Source of the DNA: JBGTSJ01 sp041940305
GTDB lineage: Bacteria > Planctomycetota > Planctomycetia > Planctomycetales > Planctomycetaceae
Assembly (NCBI GenBank): GCA_041940305.1
Contig: JBGTSJ010000014.1
Location: forward strand, 124,001-188,000
DNA: 64,000 bases
Direction of reading: 5' to 3'
In this document: positions 27,351-35,400 of the stretch, one piece after another
How the letters are laid out: each line of letters starts with the position of its first letter
Position numbering within the stretch: the first letter of the stretch is position 1
Program-made: the position numbers and the translations under genes
Notes under the pieces: model-generated
What the model was told of the DNA's origin: nothing
The model's input: the letters and a program-made list of their open reading frames with translations, nothing else
Database searches by the model: none

Positions 27351-27710
27351 GACAACGTCTCTCGCTGGCCTCGAAAGGGCGATGCTGTGGACTCAAACGG
27401 CCGTCACGACCGACGGCATCCTGGGTCTGAGGGGGCGGAATCCTCTAATAAATCTGCATTCGAGGCCAGACCAATGAACGGCCGGGGACAACGGGGGGTA
27501 AAGTGACTGCCGGCAGGCTGACAATGACCGGCGAATTCCGCTGCGCAGAGGATGGAAGCGGACGCCGCGGGGGAGTGAAGGCGACCTCGTGGCGCCGAGG
27601 CGCCGCCATGCTGGCTGGACTGCCGGGACCGGTCGAGACCTTGGCGCACGACGTCGACATCACGCGCCGGGCCTCTACCGCCCATCATCCGCTCCGTCTA
27701 GAATCCGGGC
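27351..27710. other. Divergent intergenic region, 360 bp
   Basis: This is the gap between the radical SAM start and the divergent gene at 27711. It should hold both promoters. Short open frames in it are not convincing, and I see no RNA motif or clear palindrome. Confidence 0.5.
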
Positions 27711-28148
27711 GTGCCCCCTTCGACTCCGTCGCCGGAACGCAAGCCGTCCCGTACACTCCTGGTCTGCGAGCCGTCCCCGTTCTGGACGCCCGAACTGCAA
27801 CGGCGGCTGCGCGCGGAGGACCTCCGCATCCGGGGCTGCCAATCCGCACGCGACGTTGCCGATGAGGCATGCGAAGCCGTTGTGATGGCGTGGCACGGGG
27901 ACGATCCGGCCGTTCCCGGGAAGATCCGGCAACTCCGGAGCACCTCGCCGTGCACGCCGATCATCGTCGTCGTGCCGGAACGGTTGATGGCCGCGGAATG
28001 GGCGATCTTCGATCTGGGAGCGACGGTCGTCATGGAGGAGACCTGCGGCGGAGAGCGCCTCGCCGCCGTGGTCGGCCGCGCCCTTGGGCCGACCCGGCAT
28101 CAATCGGGACCGGCTTTACCGCTGCTGTTGCCCGCACACACACGTTGA
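27711..28148 (+). CDS. Hypothetical protein, receiver-like fold
   Basis: This is a 145-residue protein with GTG start at 27711. The sequence TLLVCEPSPFWTPELQRRL, AVVMAWHGDDPAVPGKIRQL, TPIIVVVPERLMAAEWAIFD and LGATVVMEETCGGERLAAVV follows the strand-helix alternation of a response-regulator receiver domain. There is no aspartate phosphorylation site in the usual place, so it would be a pseudo-receiver. It lies 24 bp upstream of the Mrp/ApbC gene and the two could share a transcript. Family assignment is uncertain. Confidence 0.6.
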   Translation: MPPSTPSPERKPSRTLLVCEPSPFWTPELQRRLRAEDLRIRGCQSARDVADEACEAVVMAWHGDDPAVPGKIRQLRSTSPCTPIIVVVPERLMAAEWAIFDLGATVVMEETCGGERLAAVVGRALGPTRHQSGPALPLLLPAHTR

Positions 28149-28172
28149 ATCTCTCATCCAGTTCGAGTTTCC

Positions 28173-29249
28173 ATGCCCGCCGATATCCAACTTGAACAGC
28201 AGTTAACCGCCGCCGCAGGCGCCATCACCGATCCCGAACTGGGTCGAACGCTCGCGGACCTGAAAATGGTTTCCGGCGTCAATGTCGCGGACGGCACGGC
28301 CCGCATCGCGATCGAACTCCCCACACCCGCATACCCGCAGCCGGAGCGGATCCGTGACGCCGTCGTTGCCGCGGCAACCAGCGTGCCGGAGGTCGGCAGC
28401 GTCGACGTGACGTTCACCTCGAAGGTCAGGGGCGTTGCATCCGGCGGCAACATCGGCCTGAAGGTCAAGAACATCGTCGCAGTCGGGAGCGGCAAGGGAG
28501 GCGTCGGTAAGAGCACAATCGCCGCGGCCCTGGCCTACGGCATGAAAGAATGCGGCGCCAAAGTCGGCCTGCTGGACGCCGACGTCTACGGACCCAGCAT
28601 CCCGCATCTCACCGGCACGTCCGGTGACCTGGCCCTCAAGGAGATCCAGACTCCGGACGGACAGGTCGTCCCGCGGCTGGACCCGATTGAAGCCGACGGC
28701 ATGAAGCTGCTCTCGATCGGCTACCAGATCGGCAAGGACCAGGCCGTCGTCTGGCGCGGACCGATGCTGCATCGTCAGTTGACGCTGTTCCTGCAGCACA
28801 CCGACTGGGGCGAACTGGACTACCTCTTCATCGACATGCCCCCCGGCACGGGAGACGTGGCGCTGTCGCTGTCGCAGATGGTTCAGGCGGCCGGCGCGGT
28901 CGTCGTCTGCACGCCGCAGCAGGTCGCACTGCTCGACGCCATGAAGGCGATCAGCATGTTCCGCACGGTGAAGATCCCGGTGCTGGGGATGGTCGAGAAC
29001 ATGAGCGGCGAGATGTTCGGCCGCGGCGGGACGAAGGCCACGGCCGCCGAGATGGGAGTTCCGTTCCTCGGCGAGGTCCCCGCGGAGCCTGTGATTCGCA
29101 TTCGGGGAGACGAGGGGCGCATCGCCGACCTCTACTCGCAGGAGAGCCCGGCCCGCGATCCGCTCCTCCGCGTCTGCGAACGGACCGCGATCGAGATCGC
29201 CAAACGGCTCCTGGACGCTCCCTCGATGCCGACGCTCGAGATGTTGTGA
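28173..29249 (+). CDS. Mrp/NBP35-family iron-sulfur carrier ATPase
   Basis: This 358-residue cytosolic P-loop protein is of the Mrp/ApbC group, which binds and transfers Fe-S clusters. An N-terminal MIP18/DUF59-type domain (residues 8-90, TDPELGRTLADLKMVSGVNV) precedes the deviant Walker A GSGKGGVGKS at residues 105-114. Next come LDADVYGPSIPHLTGTSG, DYLFIDMPPGTGDVALSLS and GMVENMSGEMFGRGGTKATA. A C-terminal CXXC is not obvious; the single Cys near the end (RVCERTAIEIAK) is probably not the usual pair. It is followed by membrane-protein genes on the same strand. Confidence 0.93.
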   Translation: MPADIQLEQQLTAAAGAITDPELGRTLADLKMVSGVNVADGTARIAIELPTPAYPQPERIRDAVVAAATSVPEVGSVDVTFTSKVRGVASGGNIGLKVKNIVAVGSGKGGVGKSTIAAALAYGMKECGAKVGLLDADVYGPSIPHLTGTSGDLALKEIQTPDGQVVPRLDPIEADGMKLLSIGYQIGKDQAVVWRGPMLHRQLTLFLQHTDWGELDYLFIDMPPGTGDVALSLSQMVQAAGAVVVCTPQQVALLDAMKAISMFRTVKIPVLGMVENMSGEMFGRGGTKATAAEMGVPFLGEVPAEPVIRIRGDEGRIADLYSQESPARDPLLRVCERTAIEIAKRLLDAPSMPTLEML

Positions 29250-29392
29250 CTTGCGGCGCGCTGCTCAGCCGGCCCGTCTCTGGTTTCAGTGCGGCGAACC
29301 GGATGCTTCGCGCTCGCCGGTCCCGTGCTATTCTGCGTGCCGGTCAGTGGTGTCAGTCAGGTTTGACGACGGGGGTCCGGGTCGAGGCACGC

Positions 29393-29803
29393 ATGTGGGA
29401 CTGGATCACCGAGCATACCGGTCTTATTGTCACGTCCTCGGCGATCCTGTTCGTGGGAAGCGTGATTGCCATGCCGATCATGATCGCCCGGATCCCGGCG
29501 GACTACTTCCTCCGGTCACGGGAACGGGCGCTCCCCTTCTCCCGATCGCACCCGGCCCTGCGGACGTTGCTGGTTGTGCTCAAGAACTTTGTCGGCGCCG
29601 CGTTCCTGCTGGCGGGACTGATCATGCTTTTCACTCCCGGACAGGGGGTCCTCGCCCTGCTCGTCGGCGTGTCGCTCCTCGACATCCCCGGCAAGCGCCG
29701 TCTGGAACTGGCGATCATCCGCCGGCCTCACGTATACAAGGCCGTCAACTGGATTCGCGAGAAAGCCGATCGCGCTCCGCTGCAGTTGCCTGCCCGGGAC
29801 TGA
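29393..29803 (+). CDS. PGPGW-type small membrane protein
   Basis: This 136-residue protein starts at MWDWITEHTGLIVTSSAILF (ATG at 29393; upstream extension of the frame is unsupported). It has two clear transmembrane segments, residues about 10-32 and 58-82, with FTPGQGVLALLVGVSLLDIP between and after, matching the PGPGW-type putative transmembrane family (PF09656-like). A cytosolic Lys/Arg-rich tail ends AVNWIREKADRAPLQLP. Function is unknown. It is downstream of Mrp/ApbC and upstream of another membrane gene. Confidence 0.85.
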   Translation: MWDWITEHTGLIVTSSAILFVGSVIAMPIMIARIPADYFLRSRERALPFSRSHPALRTLLVVLKNFVGAAFLLAGLIMLFTPGQGVLALLVGVSLLDIPGKRRLELAIIRRPHVYKAVNWIREKADRAPLQLPARD

Positions 29804-29908
29804 TCGTCCGGCGTCGCGGAGTGCCTGCGGGGCGTCGCTGCGGGCGACAGCACTGGAAGCCCGTCCCGGCGCCGCAGGCGCTCAGAGTACTTCCTGAAAC
29901 ACCGCGTC

Positions 29909-30649
29909 ATGGATTCCATGCAGCCGATTGAACCCGCACGTCCGCCGCTGCTCCCTCCGCTCGGCTGCCTAGCCATCGTTCTGGCGACGCTGTTGCTGTG
30001 CCTGATGCCGCTGTTCCTCATCGAGGTGATGCAGACAGCCCTGCAGCGCCTGCACCTTTCGGCCCCCGTTGCGACGCTCGTGGTCGTCTGCATCTTCATC
30101 GGCTCGATGGTGAACCTTCCCGTCTACCGCTTTGCGCGAGACGACGTCCAGCCCGAGATTGTGATGGGGCTCGTGTACTGGGGAATGATGGCGCCGCAGT
30201 ACCGCCGTCTCCGCCGCGAGACGATCGTCGCGGTGAACGTCGGGGGCTGCGTGATCCCGGTGCTTGTCGCGGGCTGGCAGGTGCTGCACGTTGCGCGGCT
30301 GGGGGGCGGTCCATTGCTCGCGCTCGCCGGAGTGTGCGCCTTCAACATCGCCGTCTGTTATTTCGTGGCGCGCCCCATGCCCGGCATCGGCATCGTGATG
30401 CCGGCATTCGTCGCGCCGCTGGCGGCCGTCGGCGCGACGTGGCTGACCTGTGGATTCTGGGACGCCGCCGGAACTGAGAATCTTGCTCCGATCGCCTTCA
30501 CCGCCGGAGTCGCGGGACCTGTCGTCGGCGCGGACCTGCTGCACCTCAAGGACCTGCTGCGGACTCCCGTGGGCATGATGTCCATCGGCGGCGCCGGCAC
30601 TTTCGACGGCATCATCCTGTCCGGCGTCCTCGCGGCGCTGTTAGCATGA
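29909..30649 (+). CDS. DUF1614 family membrane protein
   Basis: This 246-residue integral membrane protein has about seven hydrophobic segments: LGCLAIVLATLLLCLMPLFL, ATLVVVCIFIGSMVNLPVYR, NVGGCVIPVLVAGWQVLHVA, GGPLLALAGVCAFNIAVCYF and later ones. The C-terminal GPVVGADLLHLKDL and MMSIGGAGTFDGIILSGVLA are characteristic of the DUF1614 family. It is probably a transporter-like or membrane scaffold protein of undefined role. It follows the PGPGW gene and could be in the same operon. Its last bases overlap the region upstream of the esterase gene. Confidence 0.8.
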   Translation: MDSMQPIEPARPPLLPPLGCLAIVLATLLLCLMPLFLIEVMQTALQRLHLSAPVATLVVVCIFIGSMVNLPVYRFARDDVQPEIVMGLVYWGMMAPQYRRLRRETIVAVNVGGCVIPVLVAGWQVLHVARLGGGPLLALAGVCAFNIAVCYFVARPMPGIGIVMPAFVAPLAAVGATWLTCGFWDAAGTENLAPIAFTAGVAGPVVGADLLHLKDLLRTPVGMMSIGGAGTFDGIILSGVLAALLA

Positions 30650-30729
30650 GTGATAGCAATAGGCACTCTCTGTGTGCCGTCGGAATCACTCACAGCCTGC
30701 GTTCCGCCTTCCGCTCCCGAGCCAGGAAT

Positions 30730-31809
30730 ATGTCCATGCCGCCGCTGTTCATTCCCGTCCTGCTGGCACTCACAGTCTCGTCCCTGCTCGCGGCCGAACC
30801 ACCGGTGTACGACGAGCATCTCGACCTGTCCTACCGTCTGAACGACGACGGCGAACGGATCGCTATCGACACTGTGGAGGACTGGGAGCAGCGGCGCGCC
30901 CACGTGCTGGCTCATATGCAACGGGTCATGGGCCCCTTGCCGCAGCCCGAGTCACCGGTTCCGCTCGACGTCGAAGTACAGGAATCCGTCGCGGTGGGAG
31001 AGTCCGGCCTCGTTCGCAAGCACATCACGTATCACACCGATCATCGCGAGCGGCGCGTCGCGGCGTTTCTGTTTGTCCCCAAGCACGCCGATGGGGAGCA
31101 GCTTCCCGCCATGCTCTGCCTGCACCAGACGACAGGCATCGGCAAGTCCGAACCGGCCGGACTGGGCGGCAACCCGAACCTGCATTACGCCCTGCACCTG
31201 GCGGAGCGTGGCTACGTCACGCTCGCGCCGGACTATCCCTCTTTCGGCGAGCATGAGTACGACTTCGAAGCGGACGATTATGTCAGCGGCACGATGAAGG
31301 CGATCTATGACAACATCCGGGCCGTGGACCTGCTGCAGTCGCTGCCGGAGGTGGACGGCGAGCGGATCGGCGTCATCGGGCATTCGCTCGGCGGGCACAA
31401 CTCCATGTTCACGGCCGCATTCGAGCCACGAATCAAGGCGATCGTCTCCAACTGCGGATTCAACAGCTATCAGAAATACTACGGGGGCAATCTCGCCGGC
31501 TGGACGAGCGCCCGCTACATGCCGCGGATCGCGAGCGAATATCACAACGACCCCGACGAGCTTCCGTTCGACTTCACCGAGATCGTGGCGTCGTTCGCCC
31601 CGCGGCCGTTCCTCGCCAGCGCGCCGCTTCACGACGACAACTTCGAGGTCTCCGGAGTCCGCGACTGCATCACCTCCGCGGCGCCGATCTATGAACTGTA
31701 TGGCGCAGCCGAGAACCTGCAGGCCAACTATCCCGACTGCGCCCACGACTTCCCGGAGGACGTGCGGAACGTCGCCTACGAGTTCCTGGACCGGCACCTG
31801 AAACCGTAA
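30730..31809 (+). CDS. Alpha/beta hydrolase (dienelactone/acetyl-esterase type), exported
   Basis: This 359-residue protein starts at MSMPPLFIPVLLALTVSSLL (ATG at 30730), a signal peptide ending near AAEPPV. The catalytic serine lies in GVIGHSLGGHNSMF (G-H-S-L-G). The oxyanion loop region is around LCLHQTTGIGKSE, and Asp/His candidates are in the final third (DFTEIVASFAPRPFLA, then PDCAHDFPEDVRNVAYEFLD). These fit the dienelactone-hydrolase/acetyl xylan esterase superfamily often found exported in planctomycetes. The ester substrate is unknown. Confidence 0.87.
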   Translation: MSMPPLFIPVLLALTVSSLLAAEPPVYDEHLDLSYRLNDDGERIAIDTVEDWEQRRAHVLAHMQRVMGPLPQPESPVPLDVEVQESVAVGESGLVRKHITYHTDHRERRVAAFLFVPKHADGEQLPAMLCLHQTTGIGKSEPAGLGGNPNLHYALHLAERGYVTLAPDYPSFGEHEYDFEADDYVSGTMKAIYDNIRAVDLLQSLPEVDGERIGVIGHSLGGHNSMFTAAFEPRIKAIVSNCGFNSYQKYYGGNLAGWTSARYMPRIASEYHNDPDELPFDFTEIVASFAPRPFLASAPLHDDNFEVSGVRDCITSAAPIYELYGAAENLQANYPDCAHDFPEDVRNVAYEFLDRHLKP

Positions 31810-31862
31810 GCCTGCGCACGAAGTCAGCGAGAGGCCATCAGCAGTTCCACGTCGCCGAGGCG

Positions 31863-32441
31863 CTACTGTTCCGTTTCGCGTGCTGGATCGGCCGGAGGTT
31901 CGCTGCGATCGCGGCGGAATGCAGGGGCCGCGATCGTCGTCACGGTGCGCGGCAGTTCCGTCTCCGGATCGATCTGCCGGCCGAGCGTCGCGCCGGCATA
32001 AAGTGCACAGCTGGCGCCGGTCTCATCGATCAGCAGCAGTGTATTGGCGTTGAGAATTCGCCAGGTGAAGACGTCGTGCCGTTCATCCACCGGCTCGGAC
32101 ATGAACAGTTTGTCTCCCCGGACTTCGTAAATGCCGGCGAAGTTCGACCCGTGCTGCAGCTGATACCGCCCGTCCTGCAGTGCCTCGAGCGAGATCCGGT
32201 ATTGGAAGCCGGCAGGAAGGGTGAGCAGCCAATCTCCTCCCAACTGGCCCAGTTCGAGTTCCGGCATGTTCAGTTCGCTGTCTTGCCGAGGAGAATTCTC
32301 CTCCTGCGGTGCAGCCTCTTGCTGCTCCACAGAAGATTCACCTTCGACGTCGACCATCGGGAGCCGTTCGGCGCCCATCACGAAGGCAGGGGCGATGAAC
32401 AGAGCGACGATCATCGACGGGAATTGAACTGGATGGCGCAT
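31863..32441 (-). CDS. Exported hypothetical protein
   Basis: This 192-residue protein starts at MRHPVQFPSMIVALFIAPAF (ATG at 32441), a signal peptide ending near VMGAER. An acidic linker (SSVEQQEAAPQEENSPRQDS) follows. Then comes a compact region LTLPAGFQYRISLEALQDGR and YQLQHGSNFAGIYEVRGDKL with alternating strands, and a C-terminus rich in Arg/Pro. I do not recognise the family. It is convergent with the esterase gene and followed by a short gap. Confidence 0.65.
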   Translation of the reverse strand: MRHPVQFPSMIVALFIAPAFVMGAERLPMVDVEGESSVEQQEAAPQEENSPRQDSELNMPELELGQLGGDWLLTLPAGFQYRISLEALQDGRYQLQHGSNFAGIYEVRGDKLFMSEPVDERHDVFTWRILNANTLLLIDETGASCALYAGATLGRQIDPETELPRTVTTIAAPAFRRDRSEPPADPARETEQ

Positions 32442-32593
32442 GGACGAGCCTTTCCGTTTCGTCGTTGGGGTGGGGATCCTTCCGACCCGCGAGTGAGTCA
32501 CCGGCGGAGTCGGAGCGGACGGCGAATCGGCACAATGACCCGCATTGGAATGCGGTGCGCGACACGGGTGAGATCAGTGCAGAATACCGCGCA

Positions 32594-33376
32594 TTACCAC
32601 AACGTGTACCCGCCATCGATGATTAGAGTCGATCCGGTCATATAGCGGGACGCGTCGCTGGCCAGGTAGACGGCCAGCGGGCCCAGGTCCTCCGGCTGGC
32701 CGAAACAGCCCATCGGAATCTGCTCCTGGAAGGCCTCGATCACCTCCGGATTCTCCCGCGACCAGCGGAGGTTCGGTTCAGTCATGAACCCGCCCGGACA
32801 GATCGCGTTGCAGGTGACGCCGTGCGGGGCCCAGTCGGCGGCAACGGCCTTGGTGAACTGAATGACGGCCGCCTTGGAGGTCTCGTAACTGCGGCCGCCG
32901 ATCTTGCGGGTGACGACCAGTCCGTTAATTGACGATACGTTGATGATTCGCCCTCCCTGCCCGCGCTCCACCATCGCGCCGCCGATTAACTTCGTGCAGA
33001 GAAACGTGCTGGTCAGGTTGAGGTCCAGCATCTGCCGCCAGGTCTCCAGCGGGAAGTCGGTCGTCGGAACATTCACGCGCCGACCGCCGACGTTGTTGAT
33101 GAGAATGTCGAGCGGACCATGCTCGTCCAGCGCCCGTCGGCAGATGCGTTCGCAGTCTGCAGGGTCCCCGACATCTCCCTGCAGGATGACCGCCTCGCGA
33201 CCGCGTTCCCGGATGTCCCCGGCCGTCCGCTCGAGGCTCGCCTGGTCTCGACCAACGAGGACCACATCGGCGCCTGCATCGGCCAATGCGAGCGCCATCT
33301 CGCGTCCCAGACCACGGCTGCCGCCGGTGATGAACGCACGCTTGCCATCCAGTCGAAAACGATCCAATACGGACAT
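32594..33376 (-). CDS. Short-chain dehydrogenase/reductase (gluconate 5-dehydrogenase type)
   Basis: This 260-residue NAD(P)-dependent oxidoreductase has the classical SDR length. The nucleotide-binding motif is ITGGSRGLGREMALALADAG. LINNVGGRRVN carries the NNxG motif and the catalytic YETSKAA holds the Tyr/Lys pair, preceded by Ser in INVSSINGLV. The C-terminus PMGCFGQPEDLGPLAVYLAS then MTGSTLIIDGGYTLW matches 3-oxoacyl/gluconate dehydrogenase-type SDRs. It is close to the KduD/Gno type, but the substrate is not determined. ATG at 33376. Confidence 0.9.
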   Translation of the reverse strand: MSVLDRFRLDGKRAFITGGSRGLGREMALALADAGADVVLVGRDQASLERTAGDIRERGREAVILQGDVGDPADCERICRRALDEHGPLDILINNVGGRRVNVPTTDFPLETWRQMLDLNLTSTFLCTKLIGGAMVERGQGGRIINVSSINGLVVTRKIGGRSYETSKAAVIQFTKAVAADWAPHGVTCNAICPGGFMTEPNLRWSRENPEVIEAFQEQIPMGCFGQPEDLGPLAVYLASDASRYMTGSTLIIDGGYTLW

Positions 33377-33428
33377 TGAGAATCCTCTGCTTCCGAATCA
33401 GCGATGAGCATTCGCTCAGGGAAGAGTT

Positions 33429-33488
33429 CGCGCCAAGGCGCAGAGGCGCAAAGAGACGGCCCTGAGAAGCCTTTGCGCCTTTGCGCGG
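33429..33488. repeat. Periodic inverted repeat, copy 5
   Basis: Left arm CGCGCCAAGGCGCAGAGGCG then CAAAGAG (8-9 base period) and right arm CTTTGCGCCTTTGCGCGG (33471-33488) form an imperfect inverted pair with about a 15-bp loop. It lies downstream of the DUF6159-type gene (minus strand) and upstream of the SDR gene (minus strand), in a 126-bp gap. It may act as a terminator. Confidence 0.7.
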
Positions 33489-33502
33489 TCCATTCCGCCG
33501 GA

Positions 33503-34354
33503 TCAATCCCGTGCGGCAAACGCCTGACGCAGGAGCCCCTTGTCGAACTGCTCCGGCACAGCGCCGTCGGCGGCGTACAGGTACAGGGCGGCGAGGAGGA
33601 TGCTGTCGAGCGCGGATGAGATCAGCGAAACGAGGATCAGGCCGAGAACTCCGCAGGCGATCAGGATACCGCCGGGGACGACGAGCCCGGCTCCGATCGC
33701 GAAGCCTCCGCCGACGATCGGCAGGATGCAGATCAGACTGGCGACGAAGACCATAGCGCCGATGCCGAAGTGCGCACCGATCGACTCTCCCCATGCCTTC
33801 CGCAGGATCGACAGCGACCGCTTCACGGCTTCCAGCGGGTTCGCTCGCTCAACCACCAGCACCGGCACCACGAAGAACGTTGCGATCGTCCAGCCTGCCC
33901 CCAGGAGTGCCGCGGCGATTTGCCCAGCCTTCTCCGATCGAGACTCGATCACCCGCAGAATCATGCCGACCGATGCACTGACCAGCGCCCAGCCCAGGAT
34001 CTGCGGCAGACGGCTGAACGACGCCCGGAACCCGTCCATCACGGTCGGATCGCCGCCGCGGAACCGGATGATGGCGCACGCCACCAGCGCCGAGTTGAAG
34101 AACACGATCACGAAGTAGTTGACGAAATAGAACGCGAACAGGATCGCATACGCCACCGGATCCTGCGGGATCTCCCCCTCGCCGAAAACGACGTTGGCGT
34201 ACGGGCTGTTCCACAGCGGAATGCCGAAGCTGGCGAGCACGAGCATGCACGCGACGCCGCTGAACAGCGGGAAGACCAGCAGCTCCTTATCGAGCCGCAG
34301 CACATGCAGGCTGTCTTTGGCGAGTTCCCAGCCGTAGAAGAGGCGATCGAACAT
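33503..34354 (-). CDS. DUF6159-type membrane protein
   Basis: This 283-residue integral membrane protein begins MFDRLFYGWELAKDSLHVLR with a LDKELLVFPLFSGVACMLVL membrane segment. Further segments are LFAFYFVNYFVIVFFNSALV, VSASVGMILRV, LLGAGWTIATFFVVPVLVVE and a glycine-rich C-terminal pair (IGAMVFVASLICILPIVGGG, then GGILIACGVLGLILVSLISS). The N-terminal GWELAKDSL and VFFNSALVACAIIRFRGGDP match the DUF6159 family. It likely spans the inner membrane about six times. Function unknown. Confidence 0.8.
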   Translation of the reverse strand: MFDRLFYGWELAKDSLHVLRLDKELLVFPLFSGVACMLVLASFGIPLWNSPYANVVFGEGEIPQDPVAYAILFAFYFVNYFVIVFFNSALVACAIIRFRGGDPTVMDGFRASFSRLPQILGWALVSASVGMILRVIESRSEKAGQIAAALLGAGWTIATFFVVPVLVVERANPLEAVKRSLSILRKAWGESIGAHFGIGAMVFVASLICILPIVGGGFAIGAGLVVPGGILIACGVLGLILVSLISSALDSILLAALYLYAADGAVPEQFDKGLLRQAFAARD

Positions 34355-34404
34355 CAGGCGGCTCCCGCGTTACAGGTGATGAGTGCAGCGAACTCAGTAT
34401 CTCG

Positions 34405-34587
34405 AACAGGAGGCAACGGAGATAACAGAGGGTTGGTCCTTTAAACACCCCGTGATGCGGGCTTCGGACCAAGCCACTCAACGTCTCGTTTAGCCGCGGC
34501 CCATCGGGCCGGGAGCTGCGGTCGTGGCGAACCAGCAGTCTGCGCAGCCCGCGCCTCCGCTCCGTTCCCTCTGTTTCCTCCTGTTCC
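34405..34587. repeat. Periodic inverted repeat, copy 6
   Basis: Left arm (34405-34432) AACAGGAGGCAACGGAGATA then ACAGAGGG; right arm (34561-34587) TCCGTTCCCTCTGTTTCCTC then CTGTTCC is a near-complementary copy. About 128 bp lies between, containing no clear gene. It is downstream of the YqgE gene and upstream of the DUF6159 gene start. Confidence 0.75.
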
Positions 34588-34614
34588 AGCCCCTGCTGCA
34601 ACCGGTCGGCCCGA

Positions 34615-35178
34615 TCAATTCCACTCCGGGTGATCGGTGCGGTGCGGCACCAGCCGATTGGACTCATAGACTTTCCGCACGAGCATGTCCCAGATGACGT
34701 ACGGGTCGTCGTGGAAAATCAGGTCCTCGCAGGCCGGAAAGGTGAACCAGTCGCCGCGACTCAGCTCCCCTTCGAGTTGGCCGGCCCCCCAGCCGGCGCA
34801 GCCGGAGAAGACGCGGAACTTGAAGTCGGCCTCGGCGCAGGCGTTGCGGACAATCTCCTCGAAGACCTCCGCACTGCTGCCGACGTAGAGTCCATCCACG
34901 ACGGGGCATTCCGACGGATCGAAGGCCTCCGTGTTATGGAGCACGAAGTAAGCGCCGGGCTCCACCGGTCCTCCGCAATGAATCAGGTCCCCGGTCTCCG
35001 GAAGATCGAAGTGACCCGACAACGCGTTGGCCAGCGTCACCGACGAGGGGCGGTTGATGATCAGTCCCATCGCCTGCTCTTCGGTGTGCTCCACCATCAG
35101 CACCACCGACTTGAAGAAATTCGGGTCCCGCAGGCGGCAACCGGCGATCAGAAAATGGCCGCGGAGAGACTGGAACAT
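34615..35178 (-). CDS. YqgE/AlgH family protein
   Basis: This is a 187-residue soluble protein starting at MFQSLRGHFLIAGCRLRDPN (ATG at 35178; an earlier in-frame start is 35232). Diagnostic segments are FFKSVVLMVEHTEEQAMGLI, INRPSSVTLANAL, CGGPVEPGAYFVLH, then FRVFSGCAGWGAGQLEGEL with a terminal DPYVIWDMLVRKVY. The family is widespread, its precise molecular function unsettled (it was linked to alginate regulation in Pseudomonas, AlgH). It is likely cytosolic. Confidence 0.9.
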   Translation of the reverse strand: MFQSLRGHFLIAGCRLRDPNFFKSVVLMVEHTEEQAMGLIINRPSSVTLANALSGHFDLPETGDLIHCGGPVEPGAYFVLHNTEAFDPSECPVVDGLYVGSSAEVFEEIVRNACAEADFKFRVFSGCAGWGAGQLEGELSRGDWFTFPACEDLIFHDDPYVIWDMLVRKVYESNRLVPHRTDHPEWN

Positions 35179-35400
35179 GTCGGGACGAACGGCGACAGCG
35201 GCAGAAACAGAAGGCAAACGGTTGCAGTCCACATTATACCCGCCAGGACGGAGCAGAGGATAGTCGGGGAACGCTGCAAAGCCGCGTCAGCCGCGGCCTC
35301 CCATCGATTGTCGCCGGCACTGCAGACTCCCGGTCAAGGCTGTAGGATGAGTGCACGCTGGGGACCGAACTGACTGCTCCCGATCGACGGAGTCTGTGTC